From assembly GCA_963662355.1 (NCBI GenBank), contig OY759361.1, forward strand, positions 1,612,001 through 1,676,000: a DNA stretch of 64,000 nucleotides. The letters run 5' to 3'. The notes beneath the pieces were generated by a model, which searched no databases, had not been told where the DNA came from, and worked only from the letters and a program-made list of their open reading frames with translations. Position numbers and translations under genes: made by a program. This document shows, in pieces, positions 45,662-54,854 of this stretch (positions are counted from its first letter, which is position 1; each line of letters starts with the position of its first letter). This DNA comes from WTFY01 sp026713925. GTDB taxonomy: Bacteria; Pseudomonadota; Gammaproteobacteria; UBA4575.

Positions 45662-45886
45662 ATGGTCACCACAATCCTAAGGCTTCCAGCCGTCATGGCC
45701 CGAGTGGGACTCAGTAGAAGTTCCATTTATCTACGAATTTCAGAAGGTCGTTTCCCTAAACCCATATCTTTAGGTGGAAGGGCTATAGGTTTTATCGAAG
45801 CTGAGATTAACGAGTGGCTAGAGCAGCAAATAGAGCAAAGCCGCCACGAAAGGCTTGCTGATAAGAATGATTTGAATACCAGCTAG
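45662..45886 (+). CDS. AlpA-family transcriptional regulator
   Basis: 74-residue DNA-binding protein of the AlpA/phage P4 Vis type. The motif ILRLPAVMARVGLSRSSIYLRISEGRFPKPI (residues ~5-35) is the MerR-like winged helix that defines the family, followed by IGFIEAEINEWLEQQIEQS. In P4-like elements such proteins control excision or late genes. Its position between the unknown 194-residue gene and the RepA-like gene fits a P4-type replication/regulation module. Confidence 0.92.
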   Translation: MVTTILRLPAVMARVGLSRSSIYLRISEGRFPKPISLGGRAIGFIEAEINEWLEQQIEQSRHERLADKNDLNTS

Positions 45887-45980
45887 ATTAGCCTGGATGC
45901 TCTGAGAGAAAGGTTGAGAGACATAATTTTGTTTCTATTTACCTGTGAAAGATGACCTTTAAAAAGATTCAGGTATCGCT

Positions 45981-47354
45981 ATGGTTTTATTGAAGACACA
46001 AGCTATACAGAAAATTTCACATCGAAAATTCGGGGCTGTAATGGAGGAAGCCGAAGAGTGCTACAAGATAGTTTGGCACGCTCGAATTAAAGGCATTGCT
46101 TGCTCAAGCTATGAGGAAGAGTTAGACGCTCTTATCAAAAAGGCGGCTGTATGGATGCAGTTATCCAAGTATGACAGTGAGAAAACTATTACATGGGACG
46201 AATTCATGGATATGACAAAGAATATTCAACCGTCCAAAGATTTGATGAATTTGGTTAAAAGAGAACTGAACAAGCCCTATAAAGGCAAATCTCAGCTAGT
46301 GATGATAAACGGCAAAGATATCGAGTCCAAGCCTGTCGAGTGGGTCATTGAGCACATGGTTGCGAGCAATGTGATCAACCTGCTCGCAGGTGTAGCAAAA
46401 CAAGGTAAGACCACTCTTGCACTGAAGTTTGCCGCACTGGTAACGCGAGGAGGTATGTTGGCAAATAAATATCAGTGTAAGCCAGGCAAAGTGCTCATCT
46501 ATTCAGGCGAAGATGATATTAATTGCATCATTGCACCTCGTCTCAAAGCCGCAGATGCTGATATGGGAAAGATTGAGCTTATATCCCACCAACTCAATGT
46601 TTATCAAGATGAAGTTCTGGAAGAGCCATTTTTATTGGATCAGTGCCTTGCGAAGCTCGATGAAGCTCTCTCATGTGACAGAGACATCAGAATGATGGTA
46701 CTGGATCCTATTGTTGGCGTAGCGGCAAGGGCAAGAGACAGCTATAACGCAATCCATATTCGCAAAGCGTTGCAGCCGTTGATTGCACTGACCCAGAGAC
46801 ACGGGATTGCCACGCTAGGTATCACGCACTTCAAGAAAGGCGGGCAAGGATCTGTGCTTGACCGAGTAATGGGATCTCAGGCATGGACTGCTGTTGCCCG
46901 AGTCATATTGGTTGTGGACTTTTTAAAGGCCCAAAATACGTATATGTTGTGTCGTGCACACTGCAATATGGATGCACCGATTGACAACATCGCGTACAGA
47001 CTGACCAGCACGGAAGGGATAGTTAAAGTTGAGTTTGGACAACACACGCCTGGAGGGGTTGAAGTCTTGGAAGCTCAAGATAGCTATGTAGACTCAGATT
47101 GTAGAACTGCATTGAAGGATGCGTCAAAGTTCATTCTTGATTACTTGGAGAATGCTTTAGGAAACAGTGATGAATGGCAGAATATTGTGAAGGCTGGCAA
47201 GGAAGATAGCCTCAGTGGACCCACACTACGACGTGCCAGATCCAACCTAGTGAATCAGGGTGAAATCGAGAGTAAACGTGTTGAGGGTCAACGCGGAGGT
47301 AAGACTCTGTGGTGTTTGGTAGTTAAGGGCCAGCCAGAAAATGAAACTGAATGA
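45981..47354 (+). CDS. RepA-like hexameric replicative ATPase/helicase (AAA_25)
   Basis: 457-residue RecA-fold ATPase. Walker A is AGVAKQGKTTLALKFAAL (near residues 136-153), and KVLIYSGEDDINCIIAPRLKA is the conserved strand with Glu-Asp that follows. Walker B is RMMVLDPIVGV, and TLGITHFKKGGQGSVLDRVMGSQAWTAVAR (residues ~272-301) carries the sensor and arginine-finger segment. This layout is typical of plasmid RepA-like and phage/island replicative helicases. The C-terminal part resembles a winged helix (GPTLRRARSNLVNQGEIESK). An iteron-like repeat cluster follows directly after its stop, supporting a replication role for the island. Autonomous replication is inferred. Confidence 0.85.
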   Translation: MVLLKTQAIQKISHRKFGAVMEEAEECYKIVWHARIKGIACSSYEEELDALIKKAAVWMQLSKYDSEKTITWDEFMDMTKNIQPSKDLMNLVKRELNKPYKGKSQLVMINGKDIESKPVEWVIEHMVASNVINLLAGVAKQGKTTLALKFAALVTRGGMLANKYQCKPGKVLIYSGEDDINCIIAPRLKAADADMGKIELISHQLNVYQDEVLEEPFLLDQCLAKLDEALSCDRDIRMMVLDPIVGVAARARDSYNAIHIRKALQPLIALTQRHGIATLGITHFKKGGQGSVLDRVMGSQAWTAVARVILVVDFLKAQNTYMLCRAHCNMDAPIDNIAYRLTSTEGIVKVEFGQHTPGGVEVLEAQDSYVDSDCRTALKDASKFILDYLENALGNSDEWQNIVKAGKEDSLSGPTLRRARSNLVNQGEIESKRVEGQRGGKTLWCLVVKGQPENETE

Positions 47355-47365
47355 ATAAAACTCCA

Positions 47366-47591
47366 ATCATTTGCTCATATTACTTGCTCAAAAATACCCC
47401 TAACAGGAAAAGTTGAGCAAGTAATCAAATCGTTTAATTCATGATCAATATTACTAAACTTCTAAGGGTGTAAATTAATATATAAGTTATTGATATTATT
47501 ATAGCCAATGATCAAGTGATAAATTTGAGTAAGCCAAAGAATTATCACTTGCTCAAATTTCATAGATTGAGCAAGTAATAGGACAAGTGAT
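47366..47591. repeat. Cluster of 13-bp iteron-like repeats ATTACTTGCTCAA
   Basis: Copies on either strand: ATCATTTGCTCAT (47366-47378), ATTACTTGCTCAA (47379-47391), its complement TTGAGCAAGTAAT (47413-47425), complement of ATCACTTGATCAT (47508-47520), ATCACTTGCTCAA (47544-47556), TTGAGCAAGTAAT (47567-47579) and a partial ACAAGTGAT (47583-47591). The surrounding sequence is very AT-rich. The position immediately downstream of the RepA-like gene suggests a replication origin; an operator array is the alternative. Confidence 0.75.
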
Positions 47592-47761
47592 CGATAGTTC
47601 AATGAAGATTACCTTATGGCTCAGTGAGCTGAGTTCTCTTCTGGGTTGAACAGAGTGAAGGAGTTTAGCGTTCTGTACTTAATAATAAACCCCCTTAGAA
47701 CTGTGGTAGTTTGTTTATCTTCAAAGTAGGGTGTGTGTGTAGAATTGATGGAAATTTAGCT

Positions 47762-48826
47762 ATGGCAATTTATCAACTGACAGGAGAGGGTCTTCAATCT
47801 ATAGAGAAGGTCAGCTTCTCTGAAGCAGGCTTCAAGGAACGGGAACACCTCCAGCAGCTCTTGAAACAGCAAATCGAAGTCATTACTCCAGACACACTGG
47901 TCATATCCGAGGAGTTTGGAAACTGGGAAGACAGCCGACGCAGGATTGACTTGCTAGGGATAGACAAAGAAGCAAAGCTTGTAGTGATCGAACTCAAGCG
48001 TACGGAAGACGGTGGGCACATGGAGTTGCAAGCAATACGCTATGCGGCCATGGTGTCGACAATGACCTTTGACAATGCAGTCGATGTGTTTGAGCAATAC
48101 CTGAACAGCCTGGGCAAGGAAGACGATGCCCGGGAACGCTTGTTGGAATTTCTTGACTGGGAAGACCCAGATGAAGACCAATTTGCACAAGAAGTACGAA
48201 TAATCCTGACTGCAGCAGAGTTTTCCAAAGAGATCACATCATCAGTACTGTGGCTCAATGAATATGGACTCAACATCAAGTGTATCCGTCTTCATCCATA
48301 CAGAGACAGCGACAGGATGCTACTGGATGTCCAACAGGTGATTCCACTACCAGAAGCAGAAGAATACCAGATTAGGATTCGTGACAAGACCCGAAAGGAA
48401 AAAGCCTCCAGGACACAGTCACGTGATTTGACCAAGTATGACGTCAATATTGGAGATGAGTCTATCGATCATCTGGCTAAAAGACGTGCTATATACCATG
48501 TTATCAGGCATTTATGTGACTCGGGCGTAGATCCAGAAGAGATTCGAGAGGTGATTACCTGGAGGCGTAACATGATGCGTGTAGTTGAAGGGATTCACAA
48601 TTCCGTTGATTTTGAGAAGAAGCTTGCTGAGCAGCTACTCACCGAAGGCAACAAGCCGGAAACAAGACGCTATTTTATAGGAAGCGGTGAATTGATTCAT
48701 GCTAACGAAAAGACATACGCAGTGACGAAGATGTGGGGGCAGCGCACGACCAAGGCGATTGACCTAATTCTTGAGAAGTTCAGCGGCTATGGAATTACTT
48801 ACAGAGAAAGTTCAGTGAATAAGTAG
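47762..48826 (+). CDS. PD-(D/E)XK nuclease family protein (DUF91/NucS-like N-terminus)
   Basis: 354 residues from the ATG at 47762, whose product begins MAIYQLTGEGLQSIE; an earlier ATG at 47711 would add 17 residues rich in Cys and Val. The nuclease core is D63-x13-E77-x-K79 within RRIDLLGIDKEAKLVVIELKR, the Asp...Glu-x-Lys pattern of DUF91/NucS-like enzymes, followed by ELQAIRYAAMVS. The C-terminal domain (GQRTTKAIDLILEKFSG) is unrecognised. It lies between the iteron cluster and the integrase. Roles in island replication, or defence against foreign DNA, are both possible. Confidence 0.78.
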   Translation: MAIYQLTGEGLQSIEKVSFSEAGFKEREHLQQLLKQQIEVITPDTLVISEEFGNWEDSRRRIDLLGIDKEAKLVVIELKRTEDGGHMELQAIRYAAMVSTMTFDNAVDVFEQYLNSLGKEDDARERLLEFLDWEDPDEDQFAQEVRIILTAAEFSKEITSSVLWLNEYGLNIKCIRLHPYRDSDRMLLDVQQVIPLPEAEEYQIRIRDKTRKEKASRTQSRDLTKYDVNIGDESIDHLAKRRAIYHVIRHLCDSGVDPEEIREVITWRRNMMRVVEGIHNSVDFEKKLAEQLLTEGNKPETRRYFIGSGELIHANEKTYAVTKMWGQRTTKAIDLILEKFSGYGITYRESSVNK

Positions 48827-49012
48827 AAGGACATTTACCGTTACCGACCACAAAAATGTTTGAGTTGAGCTAGCCAACTGTCCTGTAGTGATTCCTTTAG
48901 ATTGGGTGCTGATTTCCTAGAGCATATTTACATTTATTGGTACAATAAAAATTAGCCATAAATATCTGTATATTAAACAATAAGATATACTAATAGTTCG
49001 AGTCCGACTATC
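48827..49012. other. AT-rich spacer between nuclease and integrase genes
   Basis: 186 bases between the convergent nuclease and integrase genes. No clear terminator hairpin or RNA gene was recognised. Confidence 0.35.
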
Positions 49013-50254
49013 TCAGCTGATTGCCCTTAATTGCCTTGTACCTGAAAGGCTAAGGTTTCCTTCCGCAGCAGCTTCTATGTAGTCTGACCACCATCGCATC
49101 ATGATTCTCCTGCGCTCCAGATATTCAGCACGGTTGTATGCACCTCTGACATCATTTTTGTCTGTATGAGCTAACGCCGACTCAATGATGTCAGGGTCAA
49201 ACCCTTGCTCGTTTAGTGTAGTACTAGCCAGAGATCTTAGACCATGCGCAACTAACAAATGGCTGTACCCCATTCTTTTGAGTGCCATATTGGCAGTTGC
49301 TGGATGAGCGTGGTTTCTAGGGTTTCTGTCTGCAGGAAATACATATTCCCTGTTTGCACTAATTGGCTTCATTACTTCCAGCAAGGCCAGCATTTGTGGC
49401 GACAGAGGAACTTTGTGAGAGCGTTTCTTTTTCATGCGCATGGCAGGAATAGTCCATAAATCTTTTTCTAGGTCTATTTCTTCCCATCTTGTACCGGCAG
49501 CCTCACTTGGGCGGGTCATTGTGTGCAATTGCCACTCAATCAGACATCGAGTAGTTTTCTTGATACTGGCATTGGCAATGGCTCTCATCAATTCTGGTAA
49601 TTGCTCCGGGCTTAGGGTAGGCATATGGTTCTTTTTCGGTGAAGCAAATGCTTTGCTGACTCCTGAGAGACAGTTTGCAGCCACCAAATCCGTATTTACC
49701 GCATAGACCATGATTTCGTTTAATCTCTGGGTTAAGCGTTTTACAGTTTCTAGGGAGCCTTTCGCCGCTAGAGGTTCCAATACATCAATTACTTGCTTTG
49801 CCCTGATTTTTTGGAGGGGCAGTTTGCCGAGTGCGGGGAAGACATGTAGTTCTAGCGATCTGTAGATATCTTTAGCATGGGCCTCAGAGACTTGGCTACT
49901 TTTGACCTTGATCCACCGACTGGTCACAGTTTCCAGTGTATTTTTGCTTTTCTCTATATGAATTCTTTTCTTTTCAAGCTTGTGCTCAATCGGGTCGATA
50001 TCATCAGCAAGCAGCTTTAAGTATTTATTGCGTCTGGAACGTGCCTTGGCGAGAGTAATAACAGGGTACTCGCCGAGGGTATCTGCGACACGTTTTTTGG
50101 TGAAAGGCCTGTAATAGTTGAAGAGCCAGACCTTGTAGCCACTGGGTTTGATTTTGAGATATAAACCTTTCCCGTCTGCCAAGCTGTAGGGTTTGTCTTT
50201 GGGCTTGGCATGTTTGATCTCAGTGTCACTGAGAGGTTTGGTAATTCTTGGCAT
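49013..50254 (-). CDS. int: P4-type tyrosine recombinase/integrase
   Basis: 413-residue site-specific recombinase of the P4 integrase family. The N-terminal arm-binding DUF4102 domain shows DKPYSLADGKGLYLKIKPSGYK (residues ~20-41), followed by the core-binding SAM-like domain. Catalytic residues are in LHTMTRPSEAAGTRWEEIDL (first Arg near 246), VAHGLRSLASTTLNEQG (His-x-x-Arg near 340), the box III His in LAHTDKNDVRGAYNRAEYLERR, and its Tyr. It reads away from ssrA, whose 3' end lies 166 bases upstream, so ssrA is the likely chromosomal attachment site. AGGAG precedes the ATG by about 13 bases within a repeat that may be its operator. Confidence 0.93.
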   Translation of the reverse strand: MPRITKPLSDTEIKHAKPKDKPYSLADGKGLYLKIKPSGYKVWLFNYYRPFTKKRVADTLGEYPVITLAKARSRRNKYLKLLADDIDPIEHKLEKKRIHIEKSKNTLETVTSRWIKVKSSQVSEAHAKDIYRSLELHVFPALGKLPLQKIRAKQVIDVLEPLAAKGSLETVKRLTQRLNEIMVYAVNTDLVAANCLSGVSKAFASPKKNHMPTLSPEQLPELMRAIANASIKKTTRCLIEWQLHTMTRPSEAAGTRWEEIDLEKDLWTIPAMRMKKKRSHKVPLSPQMLALLEVMKPISANREYVFPADRNPRNHAHPATANMALKRMGYSHLLVAHGLRSLASTTLNEQGFDPDIIESALAHTDKNDVRGAYNRAEYLERRRIMMRWWSDYIEAAAEGNLSLSGTRQLRAIS

Positions 50255-50255
50255 T

Positions 50256-50308
50256 TTAGTAATACGCTCCTAAAGAAATTTGCTCCGTATTACTAAGAGT
50301 ATTACTAA
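50256..50308. promoter_or_regulatory. Triplicate GTATTACTAA repeats upstream of integrase
   Basis: GTATTACTAA occurs at 50287-50296 and 50299-50308, and as its complement TTAGTAATAC at 50256-50265, the last overlapping the integrase start region. They may be integrase arm-binding sites or an operator for autoregulation. Confidence 0.55.
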
Positions 50309-50419
50309 AACTACCAGATATTACAACATTTCCATGCATATTATAGGACATAAAAATAGGATAAAATATTGAATTATAATACTTTAAAGGATGTTATCGG
50401 ACGTTATAGGATATCTCAG
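50309..50419. other. AT-rich gap between integrase promoter and ssrA 3' end
   Basis: 110 AT-rich bases that would contain one arm of the attachment site if the island inserted at ssrA. No second copy of the ssrA 3' end was found elsewhere in the window. Confidence 0.4.
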
Positions 50420-50775
50420 TGGTGGAGGCGGCGGGAATCGAACCCGCGTCCGCGAACTCTACGCCGTTGGTACTACATGCTTAGTATCGCCTTTGTTTTA
50501 GCATTTACTGCCCGGCGAACGGGGAGAGCAAATGCGATCCTGAAAAAGTTTGATGGATCCACTTCAGGCAGGCTTCACCACGAGCTTGCTAAGGTTACAC
50601 CCGGGTCCTGTTCCGCAAGCTGAACAGGTCGGATGGCATTAGACTGGTGTTTAGGCAGCTAATGCGTAGTTGTCATCGTTTGCAACTATAGGTTTGCAGC
50701 GTATTTTACGAGGCCAGCTACATCCTCGGCATGCACCTCGGGTTTCGTAATCCACGTCGAAACCAGGTCGCCCCC
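50420..50775 (-). ncRNA. ssrA: Transfer-messenger RNA (tmRNA)
   Basis: Rescues stalled ribosomes by adding a degradation tag. The minus strand starts GGGGGCGACCTGGTTTCGAC at 50775 and ends with the T-arm and acceptor GTTCGATTCCCGCCGCCTCC plus ACCA at 50420. The tag reading frame (50651-50683 complement) encodes ANDDNYALAA then TAA. A TATATACT-like -10 candidate lies at about 50790-50800 complement. It is the likely integration target of the adjacent island, with its 3' end toward the integrase. Confidence 0.96.
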
Positions 50776-50923
50776 AGAGAGACATGTAAAAGTATATACT
50801 GAATCTATCCTGTTTGGCACGCATCTGCAGATATTTTCAGCTTGACTAAATTGCGTGATAGGCTTCCCGGTTTCCGTTATGATTCACGCATTCATCCATC
50901 CTGGGAAAGGACATTTCGGTTAA

Positions 50924-53900
50924 ATGCTGATTTTTGAAGGCGGCAGTGCATTATCCGATTTCAGGGCCCGAAGTCTCAGCCACCAGCTGAAATGCAATTC
51001 CCCCGGGATTCAAGGCTTTACTGCCCGGTTCTATCACTTCATTGACACGGCAGGCACGCTCAGTTCGGCCGAAAACGACCGTCTCAATGCATTGCTCTCT
51101 TATGCACCTGCACCCCGTGAAGCAGGCAATGACTATCAGGTTCTTGTCATCCCGCGTCCCGGGACCATCTCGCCCTGGTCATCCAAGGCCACGGACATTG
51201 CCCGTAACTGTGCTCTCGACAAGATCAGGCGCATCGAGCGAGGGACCCTGTTCCAGTTTGCCCTAGTCAAGGAGCTTGAGGGCCAGGAGCAAGACCGCAT
51301 TGCGCAGCAGTTGCATGACCGCATGACGGAATCCGTTGTATCTTCCGTACAGGAGGCTGCATCGCTGTTCACACAAGAGTCCGCAAGAGGCCTTGTGCGG
51401 CTGGATTTCAAGAGGAATCCTAAAGCCGTGCTGCAGCAGGCCGACCGGGAAATGGGTCTGGCACTAGCAGGCGATGAAATCGATTACCTGGTCGAACATT
51501 ACCGGGGGATGGGGAGGGCTCCGACGGATGTCGAGCTGATGATGTTTGCCCAGGCCAATTCGGAACACTGCCGGCACAAGATCTTCAATGCCTCCTGGAC
51601 CATCGATAACGAGCCGCAACCACACAGCCTGTTCGGGATGATTCGTGAGACGTCCAGGCATGCGCCGCAAAACCTACTTTCCGCCTACCGTGACAATGCG
51701 GCAGTCATCCGGGGACATCGTGCCACCCGGTTCCTGTCCAACCCTGAAACAAACCGGTATGAGCAGGTCGCCGAAGATGTGCACCTTCTGATGAAGGTGG
51801 AGACACACAATCATCCGACTGCCATTTCACCGTTCCCGGGTGCGGCAACGGGTTCAGGAGGTGAAATCCGGGATGAGGGTGCGGTAGGACGCGGAGGGCG
51901 CCCCAAGGCAGGATTATGCGGCTTTTCCGTATCGAACCTCAGGCTGCCCGAAATGCTGCAGCCCTGGGAACATGAGTACGGCAAGCCGGACTGGATGGCC
52001 GCCCCGCTGGAGATCATGATCGAGGGGCCGGTCGGTGCGGCTTCTTTCAACAATGAATTCGGGCGTCCCAATATTCTCGGGTACTTTCGCACCCTGGAGA
52101 TCGATGTATCGCCTGCCCGGGACCATTCGGATGTGTGGGGGTACCACAAGCCGATCATGCTTGCGGGCGGACTGGGCAATGTACGTGCCATGCATGTCAA
52201 GAAAAAGAAGTTTGCGCAAGGCACGCCGATCGTGGTGCTCGGTGGTCCGGCCATGCTGATAGGCCTGGGAGGCGGTGCGGCTTCTTCAATGTCAAGCGGC
52301 AAAAGTACGCAGGCACTGGATTTTGCCTCCGTACAACGTGGCAATGCCGAGATGCAGCGACGCTGCCAGGAAGTCATTGAACGCTGTACGGCCCATGGAG
52401 AAGGCAATCCGGTCCTGTCTGTCCATGACGTGGGAGCAGGGGGGCTGTCCAATGCGATTCCCGAGCTGCTGGATGGTGCGGGACAGGGGGGGGAATTTGA
52501 ATTGCGTGACATTCCGAACGATGAACCGGGGATGTCACCCAAGGAGATCTGGTGCAACGAAGCCCAGGAGCGCTATGTACTGGCTGTCGAGCGGGACAAG
52601 CTCGAACATTTCATCGAAATCTGTACACGTGAGCGCTGTCCGTACGCCGTGGCAGGCTACAGCACAGCGAGGCGTCAGCTCATTGTGAAAGACCGGCTCC
52701 TGGGTGACGTGCCCATCGATCTTCCGATGAGCATGCTGTTCGGTAAGACACCCGGGATGCATCGTGAGGCGGAGGCGGCCAGGCCCCGAAAGCCGCAGCC
52801 GCCAGCGGAGCCTGCCGTGGATGAGGCCGTGCGGAGAATCCTGCAATGCCCTGCAGTGGCCGCCAAGAACTTCCTGATTACCATAGGGGACCGTACGGTC
52901 ACCGGGATGGTGGCCCGGGACCCGTTCGTCGGGCCTTGGCAGGTCGCTGTATCGGATGTCGCCGTGACCTGCAGTGACTTTCAGGGGTATGCGGGAGAGG
53001 CCATGGCGGTCGGTGAACGCCCGCCCGTTGCCTTGCTTTGTGCCCCTGCATCCGGGCGGCTGGCCGTGGGAGAAGCCATCACCAATATTCTGGCTGCAGA
53101 CGTAGGGCAGCTTGCAGACATCAGCCTGTCTGCAAACTGGATGGCGGCTGCCGGCCATCCGGGTGCCGATGCCGAGCTGTATGCAACGGTCGAGGCCGTG
53201 GCCAGGGAGCTTTGTCCTGCGCTGGGGATTGCCATTCCCGTGGGCAAGGACTCGCTGTCGATGAAAAGCATGTGGACGGACGGTTCGGGTGAGAAGTCCG
53301 TAACCGCCCCGTTATCTTTGGTCATTTCTGCATTCGCGCCGGTGACGGATGTTCGCCGGACCCTGACCCCGCTACTCAATACAGGGACGGAAGATACCCT
53401 GCTGCTCCTGGTGGATCTTGGCAAATCCCAGAATCGTCTCGGCGGGTCCGCCTTTTGCCAGGTATTCTCCCAGGTCGGCACCGTGCCTGCCGACCTGGAC
53501 GATGCCGCAGACCTGGTGAACCTGTTTCATGCGGTGACTGCACTGAAACGGCTGGAACTTGTGCAGGCGTATCATGACCGTTCGGACGGGGGCCTGTTTT
53601 GTACCCTGTGCGAGATGAGCTTCGCCAGCCACGTGGGCCTGGATATTCACCTGGACACCCTCGGGCCTGACCCGGTGGCAAGCCTGTTCTCGGAGGAGCT
53701 TGGAGCCGTCATCCAGGTTGCCAGGCGTGACAGTGACAGGGTTCTTTCCGTACTGGCGGAACATCACCTGGCAGACTGCACGCACGTGGTTGCAGAGCCG
53801 AATTCGTCCAGCAAGATAGTGGTTTCTCATGGGGGGCAGGTTCTCTACCAGGCCGGGCGCAGCGCATTGCAGGGGCTGTGGATGCAGACCAGCCATGCGA

Positions 53901-54811
53901 TCCAGGCGTTGCGGGATAACCCCGAGTGTGCGCAGCAGGAACTGGACTCGATTCTTGACCCTGAGAACCCGGGCCTGTGTGTACGGCTGATCTTCGATCA
54001 GCAGGACGCGGGGAATCCGCCGTCCATCCATGCCGGCACGCGCCCGAACGTGGCCATCCTGCGTGAACAGGGTGTCAATGGCCACATGGAGATGGCGGCA
54101 GCATTTGAGCGCGCAGGATTCAGTTGCGTGGACGTGCACATGAGCGACCTGGATTCGGGCAGGCAGGGGCTGGACGGGTTCCAGGGCCTTGTGGCCTGCG
54201 GCGGATTCTCGTATGGCGATGTGCTGGGTGCCGGGGGCGGCTGGGCCAAGTCAATCCTGTTCAATACCCGGCTCAGGGATATGCTGGCGGCATTTTTTGA
54301 ACGGGAGGACGTGTTTGCCCTGGGCGTATGCAACGGCTGCCAGATGTTCGCACAGCTGAGCGAGCTGATCCCGGGAACGCAATACTGGCCACGGTTTGTC
54401 CACAATACCTCGGGCCAGTTTGAAGCAAGGCTGGTGATGGTGGAGGTGATGCCGTCACCCTCGATATTTTTCCAGGGCATGCAGGGGTCCTGTTTGCCCA
54501 TTGTTGTCGCGCACGGGGAAGGCAAGGTCAGTTTTCGTACCGGCGCATTGGATGCACTTCTGGAACGCCGGATGGTATCCATGAAATACATTGACAATAA
54601 TCTGCAAGCCACTGATATGTATCCTTATAACCCTAACGGTTCTCCCCATGGAGCCACGGCCTTTTGCAACCAGGATGGCCGGGTTACAATCATGATGCCC
54701 CATCCGGAAAGGCTGTTCCGTACGGTTCAGTATTCCTGGCATCCCGAAGGGTGGCCCGAAGACGGCCCCTGGATGCAAATGTTCAGGAATGCGCGAGCAG
54801 CCTTGGAGTAG
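50924..54811 (+). CDS. purL: Phosphoribosylformylglycinamidine synthase (single-chain)
   Basis: Fourth step of purine synthesis: FGAR plus glutamine and ATP to FGAM. The 1295-residue length is that of the proteobacterial single-chain enzyme. The N-terminal PurS-like region is followed by EVELMMFAQANSEHCRHKIF-type residues (near 200-218) and by KVETHNHPTAISPFPGAATG (near 295-314), a hallmark of the synthase domain. The second synthase half has the P-loop-like GKDSLSMKSMW. The C-terminal glutaminase (from ~1030) contains GLVACGGFSYGDVLGAGGGW, nucleophile Cys in ALGVCNGCQMFAQL, and HPERLF with its His/Glu. GGAAAGG precedes the ATG. It is followed after 43 bases by the deacetylase-like gene. Confidence 0.97.
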   Translation: MLIFEGGSALSDFRARSLSHQLKCNSPGIQGFTARFYHFIDTAGTLSSAENDRLNALLSYAPAPREAGNDYQVLVIPRPGTISPWSSKATDIARNCALDKIRRIERGTLFQFALVKELEGQEQDRIAQQLHDRMTESVVSSVQEAASLFTQESARGLVRLDFKRNPKAVLQQADREMGLALAGDEIDYLVEHYRGMGRAPTDVELMMFAQANSEHCRHKIFNASWTIDNEPQPHSLFGMIRETSRHAPQNLLSAYRDNAAVIRGHRATRFLSNPETNRYEQVAEDVHLLMKVETHNHPTAISPFPGAATGSGGEIRDEGAVGRGGRPKAGLCGFSVSNLRLPEMLQPWEHEYGKPDWMAAPLEIMIEGPVGAASFNNEFGRPNILGYFRTLEIDVSPARDHSDVWGYHKPIMLAGGLGNVRAMHVKKKKFAQGTPIVVLGGPAMLIGLGGGAASSMSSGKSTQALDFASVQRGNAEMQRRCQEVIERCTAHGEGNPVLSVHDVGAGGLSNAIPELLDGAGQGGEFELRDIPNDEPGMSPKEIWCNEAQERYVLAVERDKLEHFIEICTRERCPYAVAGYSTARRQLIVKDRLLGDVPIDLPMSMLFGKTPGMHREAEAARPRKPQPPAEPAVDEAVRRILQCPAVAAKNFLITIGDRTVTGMVARDPFVGPWQVAVSDVAVTCSDFQGYAGEAMAVGERPPVALLCAPASGRLAVGEAITNILAADVGQLADISLSANWMAAAGHPGADAELYATVEAVARELCPALGIAIPVGKDSLSMKSMWTDGSGEKSVTAPLSLVISAFAPVTDVRRTLTPLLNTGTEDTLLLLVDLGKSQNRLGGSAFCQVFSQVGTVPADLDDAADLVNLFHAVTALKRLELVQAYHDRSDGGLFCTLCEMSFASHVGLDIHLDTLGPDPVASLFSEELGAVIQVARRDSDRVLSVLAEHHLADCTHVVAEPNSSSKIVVSHGGQVLYQAGRSALQGLWMQTSHAIQALRDNPECAQQELDSILDPENPGLCVRLIFDQQDAGNPPSIHAGTRPNVAILREQGVNGHMEMAAAFERAGFSCVDVHMSDLDSGRQGLDGFQGLVACGGFSYGDVLGAGGGWAKSILFNTRLRDMLAAFFEREDVFALGVCNGCQMFAQLSELIPGTQYWPRFVHNTSGQFEARLVMVEVMPSPSIFFQGMQGSCLPIVVAHGEGKVSFRTGALDALLERRMVSMKYIDNNLQATDMYPYNPNGSPHGATAFCNQDGRVTIMMPHPERLFRTVQYSWHPEGWPEDGPWMQMFRNARAALE

Positions 54812-54854
54812 CCTGCATGAGGTGGCTTGGGGCAGTACGATAACCTGTTGAACT

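Noticed and set aside
25000..49000. Duplicate of the ssrA 3' end marking the distal island boundary
   Set aside because: Looked for by eye and not found; an exact repeat search is needed before any boundary is claimed.
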